43,722 nt of DNA, from positions 1 through 43,722 of IMG/VR virus record IMGVR_UViG_3300030450_000167; one strand, written 5' to 3'. Source of the DNA: a virus. Made by a program: the position numbers and the translations under genes. This document shows, in pieces, positions 26,450 through 33,414 of this stretch (position 1 is the first letter of the stretch; each line of letters starts with the position of its first letter). The notes beneath the pieces are model-generated. The model did not search any database and was not told where the DNA came from. It saw only the letters and a list, made by a program, of their open reading frames with translations.

Positions 26450-26839
26450 ATGATTGATAAACTAATAGGTCCAGTAACAAGTATTGTAGATAAGTTTGTA
26501 GTCGATAAAGACTTAAAGATGAAGCTACAACATGAACTAGAGACAGCATTACACAGTGCTAACATGGCACAGATAGAAGTCAACAAGGCTGAAGCTGCAC
26601 ATAAGAGTATCTTTGTAGCAGGGTGGAGGCCGTTCGTTGGATGGGTCTGTGGTGTTGCACTTAGTTATCATTTTATTCTAGCGCCTCTGCTACAGTTTGG
26701 ATTTGCTATTGGAGGAATAGATCAAGCACTGCCAGAGTTTGACTTTAGTCAGCTATCCACAGTACTGATGGGTATGCTAGGACTTGGTGGACTTAGGACG
26801 TTTGAGAAGATGAAAGGCGTATCAAGAGAGAGTAAATAA
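26450..26839 (+). CDS. Holin of the 3TM family (gene-transfer-release type)
   Basis: The product is 129 residues. An N-terminal amphipathic helix (about 1-55, with HELETALHSANMAQIEVNKAEAA) is followed by AGWRPFVGWVCGVALSYHF and two further hydrophobic segments, ending with MGMLGLGGLRTFEKMKG. The GWRPFVGW and GLGGLRTFEK motifs are hallmarks of the 3TM holin family (formerly DUF3154), which permeabilises the inner membrane to release endolysin. It lies 11 bases after the coiled-coil membrane gene, in the same late unit as the lysozyme. Confidence 0.85.
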   Translation: MIDKLIGPVTSIVDKFVVDKDLKMKLQHELETALHSANMAQIEVNKAEAAHKSIFVAGWRPFVGWVCGVALSYHFILAPLLQFGFAIGGIDQALPEFDFSQLSTVLMGMLGLGGLRTFEKMKGVSRESK

Positions 26840-26840
26840 G

Positions 26841-26999
26841 ATGGCAAGTAAAAAACTTACTAAGCGTCAAGAGACTACTCTTAAAAAGCATTCAAAGCAT
26901 CATACTTCTAAGCACATGAAAGCCATGAGAGCGTCTATGCGAAACGGTAAAACCTTCACAGAATCTCATAGACTAGCAATGAAAAAGGTAGGGAAATAA
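26841..26999 (+). CDS. Small very basic, His/Lys-rich protein (52 aa)
   Basis: The product is 52 residues, about one third Lys/Arg and five His (TLKKHSKHHTSKHMKAMR), ending RNGKTFTESHRLAMKKVGK. It begins one base after the holin stop codon and shares the final A with the next ATG (TAATG). I recall similar small basic proteins in marine phages, often near terminase genes. Nucleic-acid binding or DNA condensation is plausible from charge. No function is established. Confidence 0.65.
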   Translation: MASKKLTKRQETTLKKHSKHHTSKHMKAMRASMRNGKTFTESHRLAMKKVGK

Positions 27000-27265
27000 T
27001 GGCTCAACAAAAAGATCCAAGATTAGCAAGAGCAGGGGTGTCAGGGTTTAACAAGCCTAAGAGAACTCCGGGACATAAAACAAAGTCCCATGTTGTCGTG
27101 GCTAAAGAAGGAGACAAAGTAAAAACCATACGTTTTGGTCAACAAGGAAAGACGGGAGACAAGAAGAACACGGCAAGGTCTAGATCTTTTAAGGCACGAC
27201 ACGCCAAGAATATATCTAAGGGTAAAATGTCAGCAGCTTTTTGGTCTAACAAGGTGAAATGGTGA
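26999..27265 (+). CDS. Conserved basic phage protein (88 aa)
   Basis: The product is 88 residues with the pattern GVSGFNKPKRTPGHKTKSHV, KVKTIRFGQQG, then FKARHAKNISKGKMSAAFW near the end. This layout is a widely shared small phage protein family (to my recollection DUF6321) of unknown function, often near packaging genes. It is basic and soluble, has no Cys, and overlaps the preceding gene by one base. The family identity is fairly sure, its job is not. Confidence 0.7.
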   Translation: MAQQKDPRLARAGVSGFNKPKRTPGHKTKSHVVVAKEGDKVKTIRFGQQGKTGDKKNTARSRSFKARHAKNISKGKMSAAFWSNKVKW

Positions 27266-27269
27266 TGTG

Positions 27270-27458
27270 ATGATAAACGAAATTTATAACTGGATGGATC
27301 AGGTGATTCGACATTCCTTATCTATTTGGTTAGCTATCCTACTACTGACATTCATATGGGCTTCTACTGTATGGGCTGTTACAAAATGGATAGGATGGTT
27401 TAAAGCTTATAGCAGCTTTTTAAAAGAAGAAGGGAATAATAATGGAACAGAAAAATAG
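27270..27458 (+). CDS. Small single-pass membrane protein (62 aa)
   Basis: The 62-residue product from ATG 27270 has a Trp-rich membrane helix (about 16-40, LSIWLAILLLTFIWASTVWAV) and a hydrophilic tail ending NNNGTEK. GTG at 27267 is an alternative start with AAGGTG 10 nt upstream. Its C-terminal codons overlap the next small gene by 17 bases. The size and single hydrophobic helix would suit an antiholin or lysis helper, but this is a guess. Confidence 0.55.
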   Translation: MINEIYNWMDQVIRHSLSIWLAILLLTFIWASTVWAVTKWIGWFKAYSSFLKEEGNNNGTEK

Positions 27459-27609
27459 AATTGATAAAGCGACAGATCTTCAGCCTAAAAAATCTGAATA
27501 TACTAAAACTTTATTAAAAAATAAGCCGTACTCTAGATATAATATGAGACAGTCTAAGAACGTATCTAATCTTCGACCAGCTAGAAATAAGGGTAGAAGT
27601 AGGGTATAG
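27442..27609 (+). CDS. Small basic protein of unknown function (55 aa)
   Basis: The ATG at 27442 follows AAGGGAA at a good distance, and the frame overlaps the previous gene by 17 bases. The 55-residue product is basic and Asn/Lys-rich (SEYTKTLLKNKPYSRYNMRQ, ending in an Arg/Lys-rich tail). There is no membrane segment. It is the last gene before a structured spacer and the Hsp20 gene. It could be a DNA-binding or packaging-related small protein; nothing in it is diagnostic. Confidence 0.6.
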   Translation: MEQKNRIDKATDLQPKKSEYTKTLLKNKPYSRYNMRQSKNVSNLRPARNKGRSRV

Positions 27610-27680
27610 CTTACAGAGCTTCTTAGAAGGGCTTACAGGCGTTCTAAGGGGTATATTAGAGGCTAGTTGTAGATGGCCTC
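27609..27680 (+). promoter_or_regulatory. Structured leader before hsp20: 22-nt imperfect tandem repeat and hairpin
   Basis: GCTTACAG occurs at 27609-27616 and 27631-27638 (period 22), each followed by a partly similar stretch (TTCTTAGAAGG, GTTCTAAGGGG). The palindrome CTTCTTAGAAG lies in the first copy. A 7-bp hairpin GAGGCTA/TGGCCTC (one T-G pair, 8-nt loop) spans 27659-27680. There is no T-tract, so this is not a standard terminator. It precedes the hsp20 ribosome binding site (AAGGAG at 27696-27701) and may set its expression. Confidence 0.45.
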
Positions 27681-27707
27681 GTAACTTGCTTAAATAAGGA
27701 GTAAAAT

Positions 27708-28154
27708 ATGACTACTGAAAAATGGTTATTGGATACCAAACATCCAATGTTTTCACACTCGTTTATAGGATTTGATAAGCTTTTTAATATGCTTGCTACT
27801 TCACAACTTGATTGTTTAGGTAGGGATCGTAATAAAACTTATCCCCCTTATAATATTCTCAGAGATGAATATACTTATAAAATAGAAATGGCTTTAGCGG
27901 GAATGACAGATAAAGATATTGAAGTCGTTCTAGAAGATAAAGTTCTTACTGTCTCCTATAATAAATCTGATAAAGAAAAAACTAATCAAGAAGTACATCG
28001 TGGAATAGCTCACCGATCCTTCCGAAGAAGCTTTAATTTAGCGGATGATATAGAGGTTAAAGAAGCCAAACTATCTAATGGACTATTAACTATTACTTTA
28101 GAAAGAATAGTACCAGAGGAAAAGAAACCTAAGAAGATAAAGCTAGTAAAATAA
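27708..28154 (+). CDS. Hsp20 / alpha-crystallin family small heat-shock protein
   Basis: This chaperone holds unfolding proteins and prevents aggregation. The product is 148 residues. The N-terminus has SFIGFDKLFNML, as in IbpA-type proteins. The alpha-crystallin domain starts at YPPYNILRDEYTYKIEMALA (about residues 46-65) and contains the RSFRRSF strand and the AKLSNGLLTITL motif (Gly-Leu-Leu signature). A short Lys-rich tail with an I-K-L-type end (PKKIKLVK) completes it. The length is normal for the family. AAGGAG at 27696-27701 is 6 nt from the ATG. Hsp20 genes are also known from cyanophages; here it may help fold virion proteins or protect the host during infection. Confidence 0.93.
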   Translation: MTTEKWLLDTKHPMFSHSFIGFDKLFNMLATSQLDCLGRDRNKTYPPYNILRDEYTYKIEMALAGMTDKDIEVVLEDKVLTVSYNKSDKEKTNQEVHRGIAHRSFRRSFNLADDIEVKEAKLSNGLLTITLERIVPEEKKPKKIKLVK

Positions 28155-28155
28155 A

Positions 28156-28229
28156 ATGATGATAAGCGGCTGCTGAAGTCTACTCATCATTCTAAGGAGA
28201 TAATATGATAACTAGAATTGCAGCAGCCG
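28156..28229 (+). promoter_or_regulatory. Candidate RNA pseudoknot spanning the tonB ribosome binding site
   Basis: A perfect 7-bp stem ATGATGA/TCATCAT joins 28156-28162 with 28184-28190. Its loop holds CGGCTGCTG (28167-28175), which is fully complementary to CAGCAGCCG at 28221-28229 inside the tonB coding start. If both helices form, the result is an H-type pseudoknot whose 30-nt third loop holds the AAGGAG (28194-28199) and the ATG (28205). It could lower or regulate translation. Formation is predicted from complementarity alone. Confidence 0.4.
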
Positions 28230-28804
28230 TTTCATTTGGAACAGGAATTACGTTTGGTTTATTATTTATAATGCAGCTTCTTATATCTACAGGACAAGAA
28301 GCCATAACTGATACTGAAAAGTTTAGGTTAGGAGATTTTGTGCGTGTTGAACGTAATGAAGTTGTAGAAGTAAAGAAAGAAAAGCCTGAAAAGCCACCAG
28401 AGCCAGAAGAAATGCCTGAGATGCCAGCCCCTGATATGATGAATAACTTTGATAACTCTATGGCTGTCTCTGTATCTGCTCCTCAAATCACTACAAGTAT
28501 GCGAGTAGGTGGAGTAGGCTTTGGTATAAGTGATGGAGAATATCTACCTATTGTAAAGGTAGCTCCTGTGTATCCTGCAAGAGCTTTGCAAAGAGGATTG
28601 GAAGGCTATGTTATTGTAGAGTTCACAGTAACTAGACAGGGAACAGTAAGAGATGTAGGTGTTGTAGAATCTACAAGTACTTTGTTTGAACGTGCAGCTA
28701 TGGAAGCTGCTTCAAAGTTTAAGTATAAGCCAAGAGTAATTGATGGTGAAGCTGTTGAAGTTCCGGGTGTAAGAAATAAAATAAGCTTTGCAATAACGGC
28801 TTAG
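28205..28804 (+). CDS. tonB: TonB-like energy transducer protein
   Basis: TonB carries proton-motive energy from the ExbB-ExbD complex in the inner membrane to outer-membrane receptors. The 199-residue product has an N-terminal anchor (about 5-28), a short Lys/Glu/Pro-rich periplasmic linker (about 56-76, EKPEKPPEPEEMPEMPAP) and a C-terminal TonB domain (about 112-199). That domain includes APVYPARALQRGLEGYVIVE (Tyr123-Pro124) and FKYKPRVIDG. The anchor and the LGDFVRVER segment after it resemble TonB2-type proteins of gammaproteobacteria. The linker is short, so reach across the periplasm may be limited or need a partner. No exbB or exbD lies in the window, so it would use host complexes. 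It is a rare phage cargo gene, probably host-derived. Confidence 0.85.
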   Translation: MITRIAAAVSFGTGITFGLLFIMQLLISTGQEAITDTEKFRLGDFVRVERNEVVEVKKEKPEKPPEPEEMPEMPAPDMMNNFDNSMAVSVSAPQITTSMRVGGVGFGISDGEYLPIVKVAPVYPARALQRGLEGYVIVEFTVTRQGTVRDVGVVESTSTLFERAAMEAASKFKYKPRVIDGEAVEVPGVRNKISFAITA

Positions 28805-29302
28805 TTATAAACTATATTCAAAATTCTGTGTCTCGGCATTAAGACCTACAAGTCTTGCTCCGTTCCTAATATGGTAATGCGTTGCCATTGGAGTAAGAGG
28901 AGATAGAGTCACAACCTTTTTAAACTTTTTCTTACTTGCATATTGTAAAACTTCCTCCATTATTTTCTTACCTGCTCCTTTCTTCCTAGACCATACGGTG
29001 TAAGCAATAGCTATGCTTGCATTTTTCTCATACTTACTAACCTTACTCATGAGATCTAACTCACGAATCGTGTGAGGTATATCATTTGTGAACGCTAAAC
29101 AGATAATGGCTAGGATTTCATCACCATGCTCAAGTCCAAATATTTTTCTATCACAGGACTTTCTCCATTCTAAATCTAGTTCGGGCCTGACTGGATCTTC
29201 AGAAACATCTATAGTATGTAGTTCAATAAGTCGTGTCTTATTTATCCAGCTAGAATCTATGTAGCTTTTTCTCTTAAACCAGTTGAGTGTTTCTTTAAAC
29301 AC
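28805..29302 (-). CDS. GNAT-like acetyltransferase (putative)
   Basis: The product is 165 residues from a GTG start, with GGGG 7 nt upstream. The middle has beta-strand sequence (ILAIICLAF). The second half has AIAYTVWSRKKGAGKKIMEE, a plausible acetyl-CoA loop (R-x-x-G-x-G/A pattern), a following helix, and PMATHYHIRNGARLVGLN, which matches the N-x-x-x-x-Y-x-x-x-G-F-type end of GNAT folds. The substrate is unknown. It is the last gene of the leftward arm, and its stop codon abuts the stop codon of tonB on the other strand. I recall similar proteins from marine phages. Confidence 0.6.
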   Translation of the reverse strand: MFKETLNWFKRKSYIDSSWINKTRLIELHTIDVSEDPVRPELDLEWRKSCDRKIFGLEHGDEILAIICLAFTNDIPHTIRELDLMSKVSKYEKNASIAIAYTVWSRKKGAGKKIMEEVLQYASKKKFKKVVTLSPLTPMATHYHIRNGARLVGLNAETQNFEYSL

Positions 29303-29312
29303 AGTATTTCCC

Positions 29313-29837
29313 CTATTTATAAAATATATGATTCTCTATGGTAACTATTTCTTGTAAATAATTAGACCATTCAGGTTTCACATAATCTGCATGATACCAT
29401 AAAGCTCCTTCTGTAATATCAATTAATATCATATTAATCTGAAAATTATTAACTTCTAATATTTCTCTTGCAACTCCCATAGATTGTATCCAAGTATAAG
29501 AATCTGTAGGAGTATCAGATTTACCATCACAGAACCAACTAAATTGACATTTACCTATAATTGGAACTTCGTTTCCCATATAATTTGTACGGTATTCGGC
29601 TTGATAAATAACATCACATACAGAATCTGGAAATTGAGAACTAACAACTCTATTAATAGTTACAAACGAAACGGCTAATTTACCTGCTAACGGTTGATTA
29701 CCCGCTTCAAAATAAATATTTTTAGCCATGCATATTAATTCTTCATCAATGTCTTCCGCAACGATTGACCATTGACCAAAAGAATTAGAAGAAAATAAAA
29801 TTAATATTAAAATAAATAATACTTTTAGTTTATACAT
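29313..29837 (-). CDS. Secreted cell-wall hydrolase, SleB / Hydrolase_2 type
   Basis: This is a peptidoglycan hydrolase with an N-terminal signal peptide (residues 1-21, MYKLKVLFILILILFSSNSF). The catalytic core carries CMAKNIYFEAGNQPLAGKLA, with the probable catalytic Glu44, then VTINRV, a KCQFSWFCDGKSD segment and ALWYHADYVKPEW near the end. The order matches the SleB family (germination-specific and related hydrolases). It has five Cys, which suits a periplasmic enzyme. The start follows GAGGAAAG and overlaps the previous gene by 8 bases. It could act in the periplasm without a holin, unlike the lysozyme at 21781. It lies in the replication arm, an unusual place for a lysis enzyme. Confidence 0.87.
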   Translation of the reverse strand: MYKLKVLFILILILFSSNSFGQWSIVAEDIDEELICMAKNIYFEAGNQPLAGKLAVSFVTINRVVSSQFPDSVCDVIYQAEYRTNYMGNEVPIIGKCQFSWFCDGKSDTPTDSYTWIQSMGVAREILEVNNFQINMILIDITEGALWYHADYVKPEWSNYLQEIVTIENHIFYK

Positions 29838-30060
29838 ATTCTTTCCTCGCGTTTAAAGCTATCTCAATATTTTTATGAACATCATCAAGATTAGCTTTAG
29901 CTTCTCTTATAATACTTTTTAATAAATGATAATCTCTCTTTGTAAAAAGATGTTTAATACTTTCTATATCTGAAGAAGTTCTTTCGGTAACTAAATTACC
30001 TTTACTATCAAATATAACTTTATAGCTTACTAAAGTAGCTTCCCTTTTTTCTGTACTCAT
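29830..30060 (-). CDS. Small protein of unknown function after nrdB (76 aa)
   Basis: The product is 76 residues with an N-terminal beta segment (ATLVSYKVIFDSKGNLV). A helical C-terminal half follows (LLKSIIREAKANLDDVHKNI). Its ATG overlaps the nrdB stop codon (ATGA), so it is translationally coupled to nrdB. I do not recognise a family. Its position among nucleotide-metabolism genes is the only hint. Confidence 0.6.
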   Translation of the reverse strand: MSTEKREATLVSYKVIFDSKGNLVTERTSSDIESIKHLFTKRDYHLLKSIIREAKANLDDVHKNIEIALNARKEYV

Positions 30061-31031
30061 GATTCTATATCTCTGAATTTAAGTTTTCCAGAGTCTCCTC
30101 TTAATCCTGCCTTCATATAAGATGTAGCTCTCCCTTCAAAGAAGTTCTGATGCTCTATGCCCATGACTTCATCTAACCAGCCTAGCGGATTTTCCCGCTG
30201 ATCAAAGTTTGTTTTTAATCCTAGCTGTAACAACCTTCTATCTGCAATGTATCTATTATAAGCATACATATCTTTCTTAGTTAATCCTTGTATGTCTCCC
30301 ATGTCAAACACTAAGTCTAAGAACTTATCCTCTAGTTTAACCATCTCTCTACATATCTGATACAGTTCTTTCTTAAAGTCGTCTGTCCAGATTTCAATGT
30401 TCTCTTGTATAAATTCTCTAAACAACTTAGTCATTGCTTCAACGTGCATAGACTCATCTCGTATAGAGTAAGTAACTATCTGTCCCATACCTTTCATCTT
30501 ACCGAATCTTGGAAAGTTTAAAAGGATAGCAAAGCTACTGAATAACTGTAGTCCCTCTGTAAAGGCCGAGTAGACTGCTAAAGTTTTAGCAATACTTTCC
30601 TTGTTCTTTAGCGTAGGTTTAAAGTCTTTTACATAGTCATGCTTATCAGACATCTCCTCGTATTCAGAAAAGGCTTTATACTCAATCTCAGGCAGTCCTA
30701 CGGTATCTAGGAGAAGACTGTAAGCATGTTGATGAATAGATTCCATATTTGCAAACGATCCCATCATCATTCTAGCTTCGGGCTTCTTAAAGACCCGCAT
30801 ATATTTATCTATATAACCAGCCCCTACATCTACATCCGACTGTGTAAATAGTCTAAAGATCTGAACTAATAAGTTACGTTCAGTAGGAGATAGATCCTGC
30901 CAATCTTTAACATCTGTATGCAGAGGTACTGACTCAGGCATCCAATGCATTTGGTTTTGCAATACATAATAGTCAAACATCCACGGATGATCGAAAGGTT
31001 TATAGTAATCTCTTGTTCCTAGTAAGCTCAT
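30057..31031 (-). CDS. nrdB: Ribonucleotide reductase small (beta) subunit, class I
   Basis: The small subunit carries the diiron centre and radical needed by NrdA to make deoxyribonucleotides. The product is 324 residues. All metal ligands match the E. coli pattern and spacing: Asp66, Glu97, His100, Glu159, Glu193 and His196. Tyr104 is in the radical-tyrosine place (Glu97 plus 7), so it should be a tyrosyl-radical type enzyme. Motifs include NMESIHQHAY and RDESMHVEAM. The gene lies 488 bases downstream of nrdA with two small genes between, a phage arrangement that should still be one message. Confidence 0.96.
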   Translation of the reverse strand: MSLLGTRDYYKPFDHPWMFDYYVLQNQMHWMPESVPLHTDVKDWQDLSPTERNLLVQIFRLFTQSDVDVGAGYIDKYMRVFKKPEARMMMGSFANMESIHQHAYSLLLDTVGLPEIEYKAFSEYEEMSDKHDYVKDFKPTLKNKESIAKTLAVYSAFTEGLQLFSSFAILLNFPRFGKMKGMGQIVTYSIRDESMHVEAMTKLFREFIQENIEIWTDDFKKELYQICREMVKLEDKFLDLVFDMGDIQGLTKKDMYAYNRYIADRRLLQLGLKTNFDQRENPLGWLDEVMGIEHQNFFEGRATSYMKAGLRGDSGKLKFRDIES

Positions 31032-31033
31032 TC

Positions 31034-31264
31034 TTATAGATCTCTTTCGTATAAGTTTACAGAGAAATGATTAGTTAAAGAATTTAATTTATCTTCAGCG
31101 TTAGCTAATTTAGAAATAAGTAGATCCAATGATTCTATAATGTGAGGATGTTCAGCCACACCTACACTATGTTTTAAATAATTTTCTACGTCTACTTTGT
31201 ATTCTGCTATTTCTGCCTCGTACTTTAATTTTAAAGCTTGTACCTTTGCTCCTCTATCTGACAT
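31034..31264 (-). CDS. Small coiled-coil-like protein in RNR operon (76 aa)
   Basis: The product is 76 residues, mostly helical: ALKLKYEAEIAEYKVDVENY then HPHIIESLDLLISKLANAED. I recall similar proteins beside ribonucleotide reductase genes in marine phages, with no known function. AAGGAG sits before the ATG, which lies inside the 3' end of the previous gene (11-base overlap). It ends two bases before nrdB. Confidence 0.6.
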   Translation of the reverse strand: MSDRGAKVQALKLKYEAEIAEYKVDVENYLKHSVGVAEHPHIIESLDLLISKLANAEDKLNSLTNHFSVNLYERDL

Positions 31265-31517
31265 CTTGTTCTCCTTGTTCTGTTATATCGTATATCCAAT
31301 AATCTAAAATCATATCTCTAGGTATGACCATTGCGGTGTTTATCGTCTTCTTATCCTTCTCGTAAAAGTCTGTACATAAAACAATAGCATCGGAGTTTTC
31401 TTTTATTAAAAATCCCACAGTAGATCTAACAATAGGTTTTAATTTTCTAGCTTCCTCTAAAGCAAAGTCGTCTGTATCAATCCAAGCATCTCCCCATTTA
31501 ACTTCTACTACTTTCAT
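31254..31517 (-). CDS. Conserved small phage protein in RNR operon (87 aa)
   Basis: The ATG at 31517 is one base after the nrdA stop and is preceded by GAGGGA within the end of nrdA; an upstream GTG at 31529 is a less likely start. The 87-residue product begins MKVVEVKWGDAWIDTDDF and has a strand pair (TVGFLIKENSDAIVLCTDFY) and an IPRDMILDYW segment. I recall this protein in many phages near replication or nucleotide genes, uncharacterised. It may modulate nucleotide metabolism, inferred only from its position. Confidence 0.65.
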   Translation of the reverse strand: MKVVEVKWGDAWIDTDDFALEEARKLKPIVRSTVGFLIKENSDAIVLCTDFYEKDKKTINTAMVIPRDMILDYWIYDITEQGEQDVR

Positions 31518-31518
31518 G

Positions 31519-33414
31519 TTATCCCTCACAAGCTAAACATTCTATTTCGTCTAATTTAATTCTTGGTATTTTAACTCCTACATTTTCTGTAGTTCTAGCT
31601 GCTTCTGTTCTAAAGTAGTAAAGTGACTTGAGTTTATTTGCCCCATACCAATGAACATCATTAACATATTGCATATAATCATCATGTATTTCTTGATTCT
31701 CTGTGGCTTTTGGAAGCGTGAAGAATAAGTTTACACTTTGACTTTGACAAATAAACTCCTGTCTCTTTATCGAATGTTCAATAACCCATAGTTGATTTAC
31801 CTCCGTTGCTGTTTTAAATACATTCTTTTCGTGTTCTGAAAGAATATCTAAGTGTTGTACCGACCCATTATGTGCTAGTATATCAGCCCATAAGTCTTTT
31901 ATTTCCTCGTCCAATAATCCTTTTTCTTTAAAAAGATTTTCAAGAAATCTATTTTTAACTTGGTAATTTCCTGTAAGGGTTTTATGCGTAAAAATGTTAG
32001 CACGAAAAGGCTCAATAGAAGGAGAAGTCCCACCACAAATAATACTACTACTAGCATTAGGAGCCACAGCAAGTAAGTGAGCGTTCCTATAACCTGACCC
32101 ATGTACATCAGGAGCTTCACCACGCTCATCAGCCAATCTTTTAGAAACTTTAAGTGCTTCAGCTTTAATATGTTTAAAACATTTATAGTTAAAGCTAGTA
32201 GCATAGATACTTTCAAAGTCAATATTTTTACGCTGGAGATAGGCGTGAAATCCCATTGCTCCCAAACCGATTGACCTTTCTCTATAAGCTGAGTAGGCAG
32301 CTTTAGTAAATCCTTCTTGGCCTTCTTTAATATAGGTTTTAAATCTTTTAAAATTGGCACTATATTCTCCTAACTGTGTAGTGTCTAAAGCATTTTCTAT
32401 AAAATGTTGTAATACATTATCTAGCATTGTAATTAAATCTCTAATAAATAAAGAGTTATTCTTCCACTCATCAAAGTATTCTAAGTTTACACTAGACAAA
32501 CAACACACCGCAGTTCTCTCTTCGTTTGTTGGTAATGTTATTTCAGAACATAGGTTACTTTGTTTGATTTCTAACCCTAGATCTTTCTGTCCTTTAGGTA
32601 GATGCTCATTACAAATATCTAGATTAACTATGTAAGGCTCGCCTGTCTCTGCTCTTGCATAGATAATCTGCCACCATAGATCTCTAGCATTTATAATCTT
32701 AACAGCTTCATTAGTTTTAGGATCTACTAATCTCCAATCTAAATCTTCTTTGACTGCCTTTAAGAATTCGTTATTAAGTGTGATACCGTTGTGAAGATTC
32801 AAACACTTTCTATTAATATCTCCTCCAGATTCTTTTCTAATATTAATAAACTCTTCTATTTCTGGATGGCTAACATCCATATATGCAGCGTAGCTACCTC
32901 GTCTTGTAGTGCCTTGATTAAAGGCGAGCATCTGAGAATCTACGACATGCATGAAAGGGATAGAACCAGTAGAACGACTGCCGTGAGCAGTAGGTATACC
33001 ATTACTCCTAACATCTCCCCAAAATCCACCAATGCCTCCACCTGAGCTTGCCAACCAAATGTTCTCGTCATAATGATCAGACAAACCGCCCCTACTATCA
33101 GGGACATAATTAAGGAAGCAGCTAATAGGTAAGCCACGACTTGTTCCCCCGTTACTAAGAATAGGAGTGCTAAACATGAACCAACAATCGGAACTGTAGT
33201 TATAAAGTCTTTGAGCCAATTCATAGTCTGTTATTCCTTTGTATGTAGCTCCGAATACAGATGCTCTCGCAAATGCTTCTTGAGCGTGAGTTTCTTCTTC
33301 CCAAAAATATCTATCCTTTAAACTATTCAAACTAAAATCATTTAGTTTTTTATCTTTATCATAGTCTATTTTAATTCCTAAATATTCTTTAGGACCAACT
33401 TTATCTTCAATCAT
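31519..33414 (-). CDS. nrdA: Ribonucleotide reductase large (alpha) subunit, class I, without ATP cone
   Basis: This subunit reduces ribonucleotides to deoxyribonucleotides. The product is 631 residues. Active-site residues are visible: Cys99 (GLPISC), Asn287-Cys289-Glu291 (NLCSE), Cys304 (CCLSSVNL) and the Tyr-Tyr radical pair (SLYYFRTEA). A CxxC pair ends the C-terminal tail (CLACEG), which relays reducing power. Cys99 corresponds to E. coli Cys225, so about 125 N-terminal residues including the ATP-cone are missing. The enzyme should then escape dATP feedback inhibition of overall activity, a common feature of phage RNRs. The start overlaps the upstream gene by 8 bases. Confidence 0.96.
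   Translation of the reverse strand: MIEDKVGPKEYLGIKIDYDKDKKLNDFSLNSLKDRYFWEEETHAQEAFARASVFGATYKGITDYELAQRLYNYSSDCWFMFSTPILSNGGTSRGLPISCFLNYVPDSRGGLSDHYDENIWLASSGGGIGGFWGDVRSNGIPTAHGSRSTGSIPFMHVVDSQMLAFNQGTTRRGSYAAYMDVSHPEIEEFINIRKESGGDINRKCLNLHNGITLNNEFLKAVKEDLDWRLVDPKTNEAVKIINARDLWWQIIYARAETGEPYIVNLDICNEHLPKGQKDLGLEIKQSNLCSEITLPTNEERTAVCCLSSVNLEYFDEWKNNSLFIRDLITMLDNVLQHFIENALDTTQLGEYSANFKRFKTYIKEGQEGFTKAAYSAYRERSIGLGAMGFHAYLQRKNIDFESIYATSFNYKCFKHIKAEALKVSKRLADERGEAPDVHGSGYRNAHLLAVAPNASSSIICGGTSPSIEPFRANIFTHKTLTGNYQVKNRFLENLFKEKGLLDEEIKDLWADILAHNGSVQHLDILSEHEKNVFKTATEVNQLWVIEHSIKRQEFICQSQSVNLFFTLPKATENQEIHDDYMQYVNDVHWYGANKLKSLYYFRTEAARTTENVGVKIPRIKLDEIECLACEG

Noticed and set aside
27659-27680. 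Hairpin before hsp20 as a transcription terminator
   Set aside because: It has no T-tract on either strand.
27600-27710. Possible tRNA gene in the spacer before hsp20
   Set aside because: It has no T-loop GGTTCRA motif or matching acceptor stem.
28156-28176. Six-codon frame between hsp20 and tonB as a leader peptide
   Set aside because: It lacks a ribosome binding site and coincides with the hairpin, which explains the sequence better.
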